From a bacterium (GTDB taxonomy: Bacteria; Planctomycetota; Planctomycetia; Pirellulales; Pirellulaceae), in NCBI GenBank assembly GCA_030430075.1, contig JAUIGN010000007.1, positions 22,458-86,457 of the forward strand: a stretch of 64,000 bases of DNA, in the 5' to 3' direction. Numbering within the stretch: the first letter of the stretch is position 1; every line of letters starts with the position of its first letter. Positions 50,939-59,892 of this stretch are shown here, in pieces. Under the pieces are notes generated by a model. It saw only the letters and a program-made list of their open reading frames with translations, did not search any database and was not told the DNA's origin. The position numbers and the translations under genes are program-made.

Positions 50939-52828
50939 TCACTTCTCATTCACCACCTCGTCGTCTCCGCGTGCATCGCCGGTGGTGATCGATTCCGCAT
51001 AGACCAGGCGGCCGGTGTATCCGTCGTGCCAGCGCACGACGACTTGCGGTTGGTCGTAGGCAGTCCATTGATAGCCTTGCCCGGACGGGCGGCCGACCTG
51101 GAGGACGTTGTTTACCTGAACGATGCCGTAGTAGGTATTCCGAATGCGTGGATACGGCAGGTTGTTCGGAAAGCCGGTGACCCAGCGAATCTCGACGTCC
51201 CGGCCCATGCTCGTCCAGGATCCGCCCGTTGGCGGATTGCCCAGCGTACCCAGGGGATGGCCGGTGGAACCGAGTGGACCGCACATCATCTCCCACACGT
51301 TATCCGTAATCTTGACGGAGGCGGAAGCGTGGACGTCGCCGGTGAAGATCAAGACCGGCTTGTCGATGCCGTCCAGGAACTCAATCAACTCCCGACGTTC
51401 GTGTGTGAATGAGGGAAACCCATCTCCCTTGTCATCCTGGTCGTCACCGCCCACATGGGCCGCTGTATGGTAGATCGTCCACGGATCGGGGCTGATCAGA
51501 AAAATGAACTGTGCATCGGATCCGCGGATCCCGTCGAGCAGCCATTGCTTTTGGGCGGCACCCAAGATGAACAGCTTTGGATCGGCCCGGTTTGCCGGGT
51601 TGCGCTGGGATCGTTCACCCCGCGTGTCCAATGCGAAGAAGTGACAGTTGGAGACGCGCCAATCGTAGTAGTGGTGCGTGCCGATACTGTAGGTCAGTTC
51701 TTCGTTCGCTTTCGCGACGGGTGTCACTTCCAGATGTTGTCCGTCGATGACCCGAACGAGCCCGTAGACACCTGCGTTGCGCGGCGCCGCCGCGTTCCGC
51801 TTGAGCGACTCGCCCCGCGTGTAGTTGCCCAGGTGGATCGTGCTGACGGTTTCCGGGTCGAGCATTTCGAAGTTCGCATCAGGGTCGAACAGCACGCCGC
51901 TGTCCTGCTGGACACGTGCTCGGCCGAAGCGAATTCCACCCTTCTGAGGACCCGCCGGATTGGCCCAGGCGAGATACTCTTCGTAGCCGCGCAGGCCGAG
52001 GTCGCGGATCAGGTGCCGCCCGTCCCCCAAGCCCACCTGGCCGCAGCCGTGGATATCCCAGCCGACATCGTGGTCGTCGAAAGTGAAATGGGCCGGCAGG
52101 CGGCGAAACAGTTGGTTAAACGACCAGCCGCGATCCAGGTAGATCTTGTAGTTGTCGCGAACGCCGGCAAGCGTCCCGTCGCGGCGCTCTTCGTAGATCA
52201 CATCGCCGTTGACGATCCCGAACATCGCTTCATCGGCGTGGTTGCGAAGCAGGGTGTCGTAGGCCGGGGTGCTGCCGTACTGTCCGCCGCTCTTATCCGG
52301 TTCCTGAGAGGCACAATGGCCGACGGCAAACGTAACGTTGAACAACCCGCGGGGGTTGTAGATCCGGTCGTGGCAAGTCGTCTGATTCGGGAGGGTTCGA
52401 AAGGAGGGCCAGCGCTGCCCGACGCGGTCGCGCAGATCCGCCAGTTGCCCGTTGATTCGGATTCCGTAGTAATAACGCGAGTTAGGCTGCAGCCCGGTCA
52501 GCTCGACGACGCCGGTTAAGTCTTTTTGCGCGTCAACGCGACCGGCCACCGAAGGCGAATCGGCTGTCAGCGGCAAGCGACGGTCGTAGACCACGTCAAA
52601 TGGGCCGGCGGCTCGCGTGCGGATCCAGACACGGACGGACGTGCTGGTCACGTTGCCCAGCAACGGTCCGTGGGCCATACCGGCCGTTGCATAGGGCAGC
52701 ACATCGACAGCAACCGGGTCAGGCCACCGTGGCGGCTGAGCGCGAACGGTTGGCGGCGCGAGGCTCGGGGCCAACACGGCCAGACACCAGGCCAGGCTCG
52801 CAACATACTTCAGCGGCGCTTTGATCAT
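50939..52828 (-). CDS. Secreted PhoD-like metallophosphatase
   Basis: 629 residues from ATG 52828 in an ATGA overlap with the upstream gene. A signal peptide (LKYVASLAWCLAVLAPSLAPP) is followed by a fibronectin-like amino domain (GPLLGNVTSTSVRVWIRT, LTGLQPNSRYYYGIRI). The PhoD metallophosphatase domain has AVGHCAS, GIVNGDVIYE, TFDDHDVGWDI and IFTGDVHASA with metal-binding Asp/His positions. PhoD enzymes cleave phosphodiesters and monoesters with calcium and iron. The domain is longer than usual owing to a large insertion with a YDWRVSNCHFFALDTRGERSQ strand. It ends an operon with the TIM-barrel and sulfatase genes. Confidence 0.82.
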   Translation of the reverse strand: MIKAPLKYVASLAWCLAVLAPSLAPPTVRAQPPRWPDPVAVDVLPYATAGMAHGPLLGNVTSTSVRVWIRTRAAGPFDVVYDRRLPLTADSPSVAGRVDAQKDLTGVVELTGLQPNSRYYYGIRINGQLADLRDRVGQRWPSFRTLPNQTTCHDRIYNPRGLFNVTFAVGHCASQEPDKSGGQYGSTPAYDTLLRNHADEAMFGIVNGDVIYEERRDGTLAGVRDNYKIYLDRGWSFNQLFRRLPAHFTFDDHDVGWDIHGCGQVGLGDGRHLIRDLGLRGYEEYLAWANPAGPQKGGIRFGRARVQQDSGVLFDPDANFEMLDPETVSTIHLGNYTRGESLKRNAAAPRNAGVYGLVRVIDGQHLEVTPVAKANEELTYSIGTHHYYDWRVSNCHFFALDTRGERSQRNPANRADPKLFILGAAQKQWLLDGIRGSDAQFIFLISPDPWTIYHTAAHVGGDDQDDKGDGFPSFTHERRELIEFLDGIDKPVLIFTGDVHASASVKITDNVWEMMCGPLGSTGHPLGTLGNPPTGGSWTSMGRDVEIRWVTGFPNNLPYPRIRNTYYGIVQVNNVLQVGRPSGQGYQWTAYDQPQVVVRWHDGYTGRLVYAESITTGDARGDDEVVNEK

Positions 52829-53790
52829 GAAAGCTCCCGCAAGAGTTGTTGAAGATAGTTGCGGGATCGGTTGATCTCCGCGGTGACCGCGCTCGTCGTA
52901 TCCAGGATGGGGATTCCACGCGGGACGGGATGCATGAAGATTTCGGTCCAACCCGTGTAATTGACGTCTTTCAAGGCGGCCAGCAGGGGGGCGAAGTCCA
53001 GCGCGCCGCGGCCCGGCATCTGGAGCAGTTCCTGCGCCTTGGGAAGTTTCACGTGGCAACCCATGCCATGTTGCCAGGCGTAGAACATGGCGATCGAATC
53101 GCCCAGCGTTCGAATCAATTCAGCGAGGAGCATCTCGTCCTGGGGAAGATGGTACGGGGCCAGGGCGACGGCCAGATGCCTCGTCGGACGAAGTTCGACC
53201 AGCCATTTCAGCGAATCCGGCGAGTCGATCAAGTTGTTGGCATGGTTCTCCAGGGCGATTGTCACACCGGTCTCTTCGGCCACTTCCAGGTGCGGCTTGA
53301 GCTGTTCCACAAAGCGGGCGACCGCAGCCTTCAACTCGCTGCCTCGCAGCCCCTTCGGGCCTCGGCCGCCGGTGACAATCGTCCGGCAGCCCAGCCGCCG
53401 GGCCAACCGCATCTCGTCTTGCAAGCCGAACGGCCCCAGCTTGTACTGGGTAATGCAGCCCAGCGATACACCGTGTTCCTTGATGAGCGCGGCGAACGCC
53501 TCTTCGCCCATGGCCTCCAGTTGTTCGCGCTGGTCACCGTGCACTTTGGGCCAGATGTCGATCGCGGCGGCTCCGGCCTTGGCGACCTCGGGCAGAATGT
53601 CGGCCAGGCTGGTGTAGCCATACATCGACGAACCGACAATGTACCGCAGCGAGAATTCGGCCGGCTCCTGGCCGGCCGCTCCGATCGGCACCGCGGCGGC
53701 GGCCAGGGCGGCCGACGCCGATTGCATGAAGCGGCGTCGAGTGACCTGCGGGCGTGATTCTTCAACGGCCGGGACGGGGTGTTCATTCAT
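52825..53790 (-). CDS. Tat-exported sugar-phosphate-isomerase-like TIM barrel
   Basis: 321 residues from ATG 53790. A twin-arginine signal (TRRRFMQSASAALAAAAVP) exports it. The rest fits the AP endonuclease 2/xylose isomerase-like TIM barrel of planctomycete sugar isomerases: AAAIDIWPKVHGDQ, VTIALENHANNLID with the metal Glu, WQHGMGCHVKLP and YTGWTEIFMHPV. Metal-binding Glu/His/Asp positions appear to be kept at strand ends. Its start overlaps the sulfatase stop by eight bases (ATGAATGA) and its stop overlaps the PhoD-like start by four, so the three products are coupled. Likely an epimerase or isomerase of sugars released outside the cytoplasm. Confidence 0.82.
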   Translation of the reverse strand: MNEHPVPAVEESRPQVTRRRFMQSASAALAAAAVPIGAAGQEPAEFSLRYIVGSSMYGYTSLADILPEVAKAGAAAIDIWPKVHGDQREQLEAMGEEAFAALIKEHGVSLGCITQYKLGPFGLQDEMRLARRLGCRTIVTGGRGPKGLRGSELKAAVARFVEQLKPHLEVAEETGVTIALENHANNLIDSPDSLKWLVELRPTRHLAVALAPYHLPQDEMLLAELIRTLGDSIAMFYAWQHGMGCHVKLPKAQELLQMPGRGALDFAPLLAALKDVNYTGWTEIFMHPVPRGIPILDTTSAVTAEINRSRNYLQQLLRELS

Positions 53791-55255
53791 GATGATCTCC
53801 TTGGGGTCGAGTCACACGGTGATTGTCGCCCGCAGGCCACCATTGATCGAGCAGTGCTTGCATGTGGCGGAGCCGGTCGGCCTGGTCGTCGTGGGCGATC
53901 ATGTTCTTTTCTTCCCGGGGATCCGCGCGGAGGTCGAACAGGCCGGCGGGAAGGGGCCGGTTCGCCGGTCCGGGCAGAATGAGTTTCCAGTTGCCGTCAC
54001 GAACCCAGCGTGCCCGAACATGCTGCGCCGGTTCGCCCAGGCTATGGGCATCATTCGGATAGATGGCGCCGAACACGGGACGCGCGGCCAGGGCGGCCTG
54101 GCCACGCGCAGCAGGCCACAGCGTTCGCCCCGGCATGCTCGCGGTCACCTCGTCCGCCAGCCCAACCGCCGTCAGGATCGTCGGGACAATGTCGACCGTC
54201 TCCACAGGCTGAGGATGCTCGGCCGCCAGTGTGTGGCCAGCGAGGCGAATCAAGATCGGAGTGCGCAGCCCATCTTCGTAGGGCGACAACTTGGACCGCC
54301 CGTCTTGCCGCTCGAAGCGCCGGCGGTCCGGGCGGAACCCATTGTCGGCGGCAAACACGATCAAGGTCGAGTCGAGTAGTTCGTGGTTCTCCAAGTAGTG
54401 CATCAGCTCGCCCACCGTTTCGTCGAAGCGAGAGATTTCCGCATAGTACGGCAGCAGATGGGGTGGGATGTCCGAGTCCGCGTAAAGATCGCGGAAGCGG
54501 GACGGCGCATCGAACGGCGTGTGCGGCAGAAACGGAGCGTACCACACGAAGAACGGCTGTCGGCCTGCGTGTGCGGCGACGAAGTCGAAGATCGGCTGCA
54601 GCGTTTCGCGACCGATCACCAACCCCGCGTCGCCGTTCCCATGGGCGACCCACTGTCCGTTCTCCTGTTGACGCGTACCAGTAATCGGTCCAAGCCGCTT
54701 GGCCGGTCTGCCGAGCGTCATGCCGTGTGTGAAGCCGGCCGTCCGAAAGCTGCCCTCCCAGTGCTTGCCGGTCTGGAGGCAGGCGTAGCCGTGGCGGGCC
54801 AGAATCCTGGGCAGCGTCGGTACCTGCTCGATCAACCCATCGGTCGCCGCCCGGGTACGGTGATAGGCGTCGGCTGTCATGGCCCGCATCGCTCGGAGTC
54901 CGGGTGGCGGATGGTTGAAGTGGATGCCATGCTGGTGTGGGTAGAGCCCGGTGAGCAGTGTCGCCAACGACGGCCGGCAGACGCTCATCGGCACATATCC
55001 CAGCGGAAACCGGGCCGACTGCGCGGCCAGCCGGTCGAGGGCCGGTGTCTGAACGAGCTCGTTACCCATAAATCCGAAGTCGCGATACGACTGGTCGTCC
55101 GCCAGGATTAAGACAATGTTCGGACGGCTGCTTTGCAATTCGGCCGAAGTCGTGACGTGCTCGTCGCTTAGAGTTGATCGACATGGCAATATCGCCGACG
55201 TTGCCGACATAATCACCATGACTGCTTGCCATGGTCTATAGCTTCCACGCATCAT
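53783..55255 (-). CDS. Type I sulfatase with a non-standard CRPSL motif
   Basis: 490 residues from ATG 55255. RPNIVLILADDQSYRDFGFMGN carries the metal Asp pair; the sulfatase signature is CRPSLATLLTGLYPHQHG with C93 for formylglycine, but Leu replaces the usual Arg at the fifth position (C-x-P-S-R). Later come LQTGKHWEG, PFFVWYAPFLPHTPFDAP, VFAADNGF and SPYEDGLRTP, in sulfatase order. It overlaps the TIM-barrel gene by eight bases. The first 45 codons look lower in GC than the rest (AGA, ATA, CTA, TCA), and the matching amino end of a different sulfatase remains at 63407-63670. It may be a chimera. Confidence 0.85.
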   Translation of the reverse strand: MMRGSYRPWQAVMVIMSATSAILPCRSTLSDEHVTTSAELQSSRPNIVLILADDQSYRDFGFMGNELVQTPALDRLAAQSARFPLGYVPMSVCRPSLATLLTGLYPHQHGIHFNHPPPGLRAMRAMTADAYHRTRAATDGLIEQVPTLPRILARHGYACLQTGKHWEGSFRTAGFTHGMTLGRPAKRLGPITGTRQQENGQWVAHGNGDAGLVIGRETLQPIFDFVAAHAGRQPFFVWYAPFLPHTPFDAPSRFRDLYADSDIPPHLLPYYAEISRFDETVGELMHYLENHELLDSTLIVFAADNGFRPDRRRFERQDGRSKLSPYEDGLRTPILIRLAGHTLAAEHPQPVETVDIVPTILTAVGLADEVTASMPGRTLWPAARGQAALAARPVFGAIYPNDAHSLGEPAQHVRARWVRDGNWKLILPGPANRPLPAGLFDLRADPREEKNMIAHDDQADRLRHMQALLDQWWPAGDNHRVTRPQGDHHE

Positions 55256-55504
55256 CGGATTCTCACTTGGTATTCAAGAGACTTTGAAGTCCGGCAGACG
55301 CTCGTCCGCTCAAGAGGGGACTGTCAAAGCCGATGACGTCACCATTGCGGCTGGACCGTTACCGTGGCCTGTTTATTGGGTAGACGACCGCCGAGTCTAC
55401 CACGCGGCCATTGAGTCTGGGAGCTACACGTATTGTACCAGGGGTGCAGCCGGACTCGGGTGGCTCAAGTTCTGAATCGGCTGAAAACGGGCTAAGCAGA
55501 CCGG

Positions 55505-57181
55505 CTAGCGGCGGCGTGATGCTTCCAATTCATATGAGCTGATCTCTCCGTCGCTATTGCGATCCATCTTATTGAACATTCGCTCGGCGTTGCCGACCGC
55601 TTCGGCTTGAGTCAGATTGCCGTCGTCATCGCGATCGATCTCCTTGGAGTGACCTTTCAGAAACCCGGCCATTGCACTGCGTGAACCACCGCGTGCGGAC
55701 AACTCGCTGGCAGTCAGCCTGCCGTCCTTGTTCGAGTCGTAGCCTGCGAATGCCTTGTTTGCTTCACCAACAATCTCGTCACGGCTGATAACGTTGTTCT
55801 TATCAAGATCGATCTCATCTTTGTGAACAAGAATCCATGGCTGGCGAGGCCCATCGCCGGGTTCCGGGCCGCGAGGACGGCCTGCCCGGTCGGTTGGATT
55901 GAATCGCCCTGGACTCGCGGTAAGTTCTTCTCGCGTGATGCTCCCGTCGTCATTCTTGTCGAGGGTACGGAGGGAGACGGCCGCCTTTTGCAGCTCGGTT
56001 TTGTCAATCTCGCCGTCAGAATTAGTATCAAGTACTCGCACGATGGTGTCTTCGGTACCGCGAGGCGGTCCACCACGGTTATCTATCGCACTTGGATCTC
56101 CTTGCGGCTGATTCCGACGGGGAGGCGGCTGCGAGTCTCGACGACGGTCACCTCCATCGCCGCCACGCCTGCGTGGACTGTAATTTTTTGTCGTCGTGCC
56201 TTGTGGCGAAACAAAGGTGAAAGTCGCTGATCCGTCTTCATTAACTTCGTAACGCACCGAACGCTTTTCCCCGAAAACATCATAGACAACAACGTAGTTG
56301 TCTGGCTTCGGATTCTCAAATCCCGTGATCTTCGCTCCCCGCAGACCACGCAACGCGGGACGCACACCCTGTGCTCTCGGTTGTGGATCAACCTGACCGC
56401 CTCTTTCGACCACTTCACCGTAGAATCCACCGTTTAAGTATGGATACGTCTTTGTTGCGTGGTAGTGATACGCTCCGTCCGGTCCTTTGTGACCATTCAG
56501 CCAATCCAGATCAGTTGGCGGTTTGCCGTTGGGGTCGTTGTACCCATAGATCGGATACCCATCGAGAGCAACGGCGATCGGTTTGCCAATGCCAACAACC
56601 TTCTCAAGGTGCACTGGTGCGATGTGATAGTGATAGTCGTCTGCTCGACCGCAGTGCCCGCCCCACTGATCCAATTCGCCTGCCAGAAAAGTATCTGTCT
56701 TGCCGTCGTTCTTAATTGGGTTGAAGATCGGTACGCCGTTGGCAGCAAGAGCGATGGCACCGCGAAAGAAGTTCGATTTCGCGGACAACGGGCTCTTCGC
56801 AGGAACAGGCTGAAGTGGAATTTTCCATGCGTTATTGCCGGTGTACGACTGAGGCAGCGGTACCTGTTGTTGCCACGCGGTGATGCCGATCATCATCGGA
56901 TGGTCGGGCATGCCGTTCGACTCAACGTACAGGAAGTCGCGGTCAAACCGAACCTTCACCCTTTCCGCAAACGGATCGAATAGCTTTGCCTGTTGCGGGC
57001 GTTCTGGTTCTTCGACTCGACGCTGCACAACAAAGTGAACCTTTGCTGGCTCCGTGTTGAGCCGGATGATCTTCTTCTGGGCTTGAGGAGAAGGCGAATG
57101 GGAATGTCCCTCATGAGCAGTCGCGAAATGCGGAGACAGCGACAATAGGATCGTGAGTGAGAGGAGTCGATTCATGAGCAA
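55505..57181 (-). CDS. Secreted YHYH-domain protein with six EF-hand loops
   Basis: 558 residues from ATG 57181 or ATG 57175. A signal peptide ends near FATAHEG and a His-rich start follows. The YHYH domain is at about residues 110-280: DDYHYHIAP and GAYHYHATKTYPYLNGGF with VALDGYPIYGYND between. The last 200 residues hold six EF-hand loops: DTNSDGEIDKTE, DKNDDGSITREE, DLDKNNVISRDE, DSNKDGRLTASE, DRDDDGNLTQAE and DRNSDGEISSYE. All have Asp at 1, 3 or 5 and Glu at 12, as calcium sites do. It closes the seven-gene ECF operon and should be a calcium-binding exported protein of unknown activity. Confidence 0.85.
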   Translation of the reverse strand: MLMNRLLSLTILLSLSPHFATAHEGHSHSPSPQAQKKIIRLNTEPAKVHFVVQRRVEEPERPQQAKLFDPFAERVKVRFDRDFLYVESNGMPDHPMMIGITAWQQQVPLPQSYTGNNAWKIPLQPVPAKSPLSAKSNFFRGAIALAANGVPIFNPIKNDGKTDTFLAGELDQWGGHCGRADDYHYHIAPVHLEKVVGIGKPIAVALDGYPIYGYNDPNGKPPTDLDWLNGHKGPDGAYHYHATKTYPYLNGGFYGEVVERGGQVDPQPRAQGVRPALRGLRGAKITGFENPKPDNYVVVYDVFGEKRSVRYEVNEDGSATFTFVSPQGTTTKNYSPRRRGGDGGDRRRDSQPPPRRNQPQGDPSAIDNRGGPPRGTEDTIVRVLDTNSDGEIDKTELQKAAVSLRTLDKNDDGSITREELTASPGRFNPTDRAGRPRGPEPGDGPRQPWILVHKDEIDLDKNNVISRDEIVGEANKAFAGYDSNKDGRLTASELSARGGSRSAMAGFLKGHSKEIDRDDDGNLTQAEAVGNAERMFNKMDRNSDGEISSYELEASRRR

Positions 57182-57214
57182 TTCTCGGGTAGTCGATTCT
57201 GCTTGTGTGGGTGT

Positions 57215-57922
57215 TTACCTGTCGTTTGGGCGACGACGTCCGCCTCGTTGTGGTCGTTGCGGGACAACGTCTGTCAGACCGCGAAAGTCAGGGCGATCCT
57301 TGCCGTCGGGCGGTGATTTCACGACCGTTCGGAACAACACAACGTTGTCGAGCTTTACATCATCCGACCAGATGAACTTCGCTCCCTTGAAGTCATGTTC
57401 AAAGAATGGTGATTTCGGTCCGATTTCCTCTTCCGTGAATTCCATCGCGTTGGGCCATTTGCTGTCGTCGAAGTCTACCGCGTACCAGTCTTTGGGAATT
57501 GGAATGTTCACGACTCGCGGGTTCTCTGTGTCACCGCCAACCGGTCCCCACGAGAATCTCTTTGCTTTCCAGTTGGCGTTCGTTACCGTGCCGTCGCCCA
57601 GCTTCAGGATGAAGCCGCCATCGCCAATGTTCGTGTTGGCGTATTCCATGCCCGTTTTCGGATCAGCGTTGTCGATAGCCATTACTGCGATCGTCATGGG
57701 ATACGCAGGAAGCACATCGACCGAAACAACGTTGTGGGGAACGAATGCAATCGAATCGACCGCAACAAGTTCACCGTTGATGTACAGCTTGAATGAATTG
57801 TCCGCGTAGACATTCGCCTTGATGGTATCTTCCTTGCGAGGCTTGCGAGGAGGTTGGCCGCACACGGTTGAACAAAGAGTCAACACGAGAGCGATACCGA
57901 GTGTTCTTGTCGGGATACTCAT
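57215..57922 (-). CDS. Secreted beta-rich protein of unknown function in the ECF operon
   Basis: 235 residues from ATG 57922 (ATGA overlap with the upstream EF-hand gene). A signal peptide (RTLGIALVLTLCSTVCGQ) and basic linker precede a beta-rich domain: IKANVYADNSFKLYINGELVAVDSIAFVPHNVVSVDVLPAYPMTIAVMAIDNA and, later, WYAVDFDDSKWPNAMEFTEEE. The look is that of a galactose-binding or glycoside-hydrolase-like beta sandwich (a DDSKW-type strand). The tail is Arg/Gly-rich. No active-site motif is seen. It is sandwiched between two EF-hand genes in an operon. Confidence 0.7.
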   Translation of the reverse strand: MSIPTRTLGIALVLTLCSTVCGQPPRKPRKEDTIKANVYADNSFKLYINGELVAVDSIAFVPHNVVSVDVLPAYPMTIAVMAIDNADPKTGMEYANTNIGDGGFILKLGDGTVTNANWKAKRFSWGPVGGDTENPRVVNIPIPKDWYAVDFDDSKWPNAMEFTEEEIGPKSPFFEHDFKGAKFIWSDDVKLDNVVLFRTVVKSPPDGKDRPDFRGLTDVVPQRPQRGGRRRPNDR

Positions 57923-58323
57923 TGATCGTCCCTCACTCGCGTTTCCTTTCTCTGATCGTCGCGACCACCACCTTTGCCACGTTGACCGCCGCCGCCTCGT
58001 CTGCGACTTACGCTGGCAAGTTCTTCCGAAGACAGCACTCCATTCCTGTCTTTGTCAAGTTTCATCAGCACGGCGACCGCCCCGTCGATTTCTTTCGCGG
58101 ACAACTTGCCATCCCGGTCTACATCGAACAATCGAAACAACCCTCCGCCACCTTGACCGCCTCGACCTCCGCTTTTTCTGCCTTGAGTTCGTTCCTTCGC
58201 ATCACGATCGGCTTGCTGCGGAGACCTTTGATCGTTTCTTCCTTTGCCGCTCTGCTGGGCAAGTGCAACGTGTGTAGGCGTCAACATCGCCATCGCTATT
58301 GCGAAACCAAAAAGCCATTTCAT
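57919..58323 (-). CDS. Small secreted EF-hand protein
   Basis: 134 residues from ATG 58323. A signal peptide (LFGFAIAMAMLTPTHVALAQ) is followed by a Lys/Arg/Gly-rich linker and a pair of EF-hand loops, DVDRDGKLSAKE and DKDRNGVLSSEE, then a Gly/Arg-rich tail. A two-loop calcium binder of this size resembles calmodulin-like mini proteins of planctomycetes. Its stop overlaps the next start by four bases. Probably a secreted calcium sensor or adaptor for the larger EF-hand proteins around it. Confidence 0.8.
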   Translation of the reverse strand: MKWLFGFAIAMAMLTPTHVALAQQSGKGRNDQRSPQQADRDAKERTQGRKSGGRGGQGGGGLFRLFDVDRDGKLSAKEIDGAVAVLMKLDKDRNGVLSSEELASVSRRRGGGGQRGKGGGRDDQRKETRVRDDQ

Positions 58324-58345
58324 ATTCGAGTTCCTTTAGGGTGTG

Positions 58346-59890
58346 TTACCGCCCGCGAATCTCTTCGCGAGACACTGTTCCGTCCTTATCTTTGTCAAAC
58401 GACCGCAACAATGCCGGCAGGGCTTCGATCTCTTCTCGCGTCAGTTGCCCGTCGTTGTCCTTATCGAGCCCCTTCAAAATGACATCATCCCGTGGCCGAG
58501 CGTCGCTGCTGGCGGGTGGTGGGAACGTGCCCGATTCACGTTGGGCCGGAAGTTTCGCACCGATCGATGTGAGGTAGCGGGACAACTCCTGGTCTAGCTT
58601 GCGAACCAGATCCGGATTGCCTGCTGCAAGATCGCTACGTTCTCCCATGTCCTGTCGCAGATTGAACAACATGTTTCGGTTGCGCTCATAGATTCGCAGC
58701 AATTTGAAGTTGTCCTGGACAATTGCCGACACCGGTCCAATTGGATCTTTGTCGTAGTGCGGAAAATGGAAGACCAGGCCGTCATTCGGTCGGCTCACAG
58801 TGCCAGTGTCAGGAGCAGACAAGACGTTTCGCAGACTTCCGCCTTCCACCTCGACGGGAACTTGCTTCTTCAGTCCAGCTAGATCGGCTACGGTTGGGAC
58901 AAGGTCGGCTCCCGTCACGAGCGTGCTACAGTGTGCGTTCGCTTTGGCCAACGGACCTCGAATGAACAGCGGGATGCGAATCCCTCCATCCCACAAGCCA
59001 CCTTTCCCTCCCTGCAGCGGTCCGTTACGCCCGGGGGTGCCGTGATCGGCGGTGTAGATCACGTAGGTATTGTCTGCGATGCCAAGCTCAGTGAGTGCAT
59101 CCAGCAAGATGCCGATCGTAATGTCCATGTCCAATGCCACTGCCGCAGCCTCCATACTGCGATCGTTGCGGCCGAGTCCACGTTTCAGGACCGTCTCAAA
59201 GGTCTCCGGTCTGGCATCCGCCTGCGATCGCCCACCGTAATGCGACAGTTGCAGATAGAACGGTTTGCCTGCGGCCACCTGCCGTTTCACAAACACAATC
59301 CCCCGATCGGTCATGCCGTAAGCTTGCTTTGGGTTTGGGTTTCGGGAGTTTTCGGGACCACTGTTGCTGGTCGCTCCATCCGACTCATCAAAACCATGCA
59401 CTCGTGGATCGGCGCGGCCGACGTGCCACTTCCCAAAGTGAGCGGTGGCGTATCCTGCCGACTTCAGCAGTTCGGCAACTGTGGTTACTTCACGCGGCAG
59501 TTCGCGAACGACAACCGGCTCAATTAGTGCCCGCCCTGTATCTCCTCCCGGTGACGTAAATGTCATACCCAATTTGGCAGGACCGATGCCTGTGAAATAC
59601 GTCGCTCGCGAAGGCGTGCAGCGTGGCGACGGTGCGTAGAAGTTGGAGAACCTGACTCCTTCCCGAGCCAACCGCTCGAGATTGGGTGTCCAAAAGTCAT
59701 CGCTTTTCGACTCGGGCACATCCGGGTCGAGTTGTACAGACGTGCTCGCCCAGCCCTGTCCTTCGCCCTGAATGAACACGAAGTTCGGACGACCCGCCGC
59801 CTGGCAGAAACTGGCTGTGATGCAGCTTGCAACGATAGCGAAGGCACTGCAGATACGAAGCAGTTGCTGTGGGAGACTATTTATGGGCAT
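58346..59890 (-). CDS. Atypical sulfatase with carboxyl-terminal EF-hands
   Basis: 514 residues from ATG 59890. A signal peptide is followed by the sulfatase fold: SPRCTPSRATYFTG at C91 is the canonical C-x-P-S-R motif for formylglycine, with GYATAHFGKWHVG, VIYTADHGTPGRNGPLQGGKGGLWDGGIRIP and FHFPHYDKD. The first strand reads PNFVFIQGEGQGW where sulfatases have an Asp pair (ILADDxG) for calcium, so two metal ligands appear replaced. The last 40 residues carry two EF-hand loops (DKDNDGQLTREE, DKDKDGTVSREE). The gene starts three bases from the stop of the metallophosphoesterase gene. It may act on sulfated polysaccharides or may have lost sulfatase activity. Confidence 0.85.
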   Translation of the reverse strand: MPINSLPQQLLRICSAFAIVASCITASFCQAAGRPNFVFIQGEGQGWASTSVQLDPDVPESKSDDFWTPNLERLAREGVRFSNFYAPSPRCTPSRATYFTGIGPAKLGMTFTSPGGDTGRALIEPVVVRELPREVTTVAELLKSAGYATAHFGKWHVGRADPRVHGFDESDGATSNSGPENSRNPNPKQAYGMTDRGIVFVKRQVAAGKPFYLQLSHYGGRSQADARPETFETVLKRGLGRNDRSMEAAAVALDMDITIGILLDALTELGIADNTYVIYTADHGTPGRNGPLQGGKGGLWDGGIRIPLFIRGPLAKANAHCSTLVTGADLVPTVADLAGLKKQVPVEVEGGSLRNVLSAPDTGTVSRPNDGLVFHFPHYDKDPIGPVSAIVQDNFKLLRIYERNRNMLFNLRQDMGERSDLAAGNPDLVRKLDQELSRYLTSIGAKLPAQRESGTFPPPASSDARPRDDVILKGLDKDNDGQLTREEIEALPALLRSFDKDKDGTVSREEIRGR

Positions 59891-59892
59891 GA

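Noticed and set aside
55284..55475. 63-codon plus-strand frame in the gap at the left end of the ECF block
   Set aside because: Short, no ribosome binding site, no recognisable composition; more likely chance.
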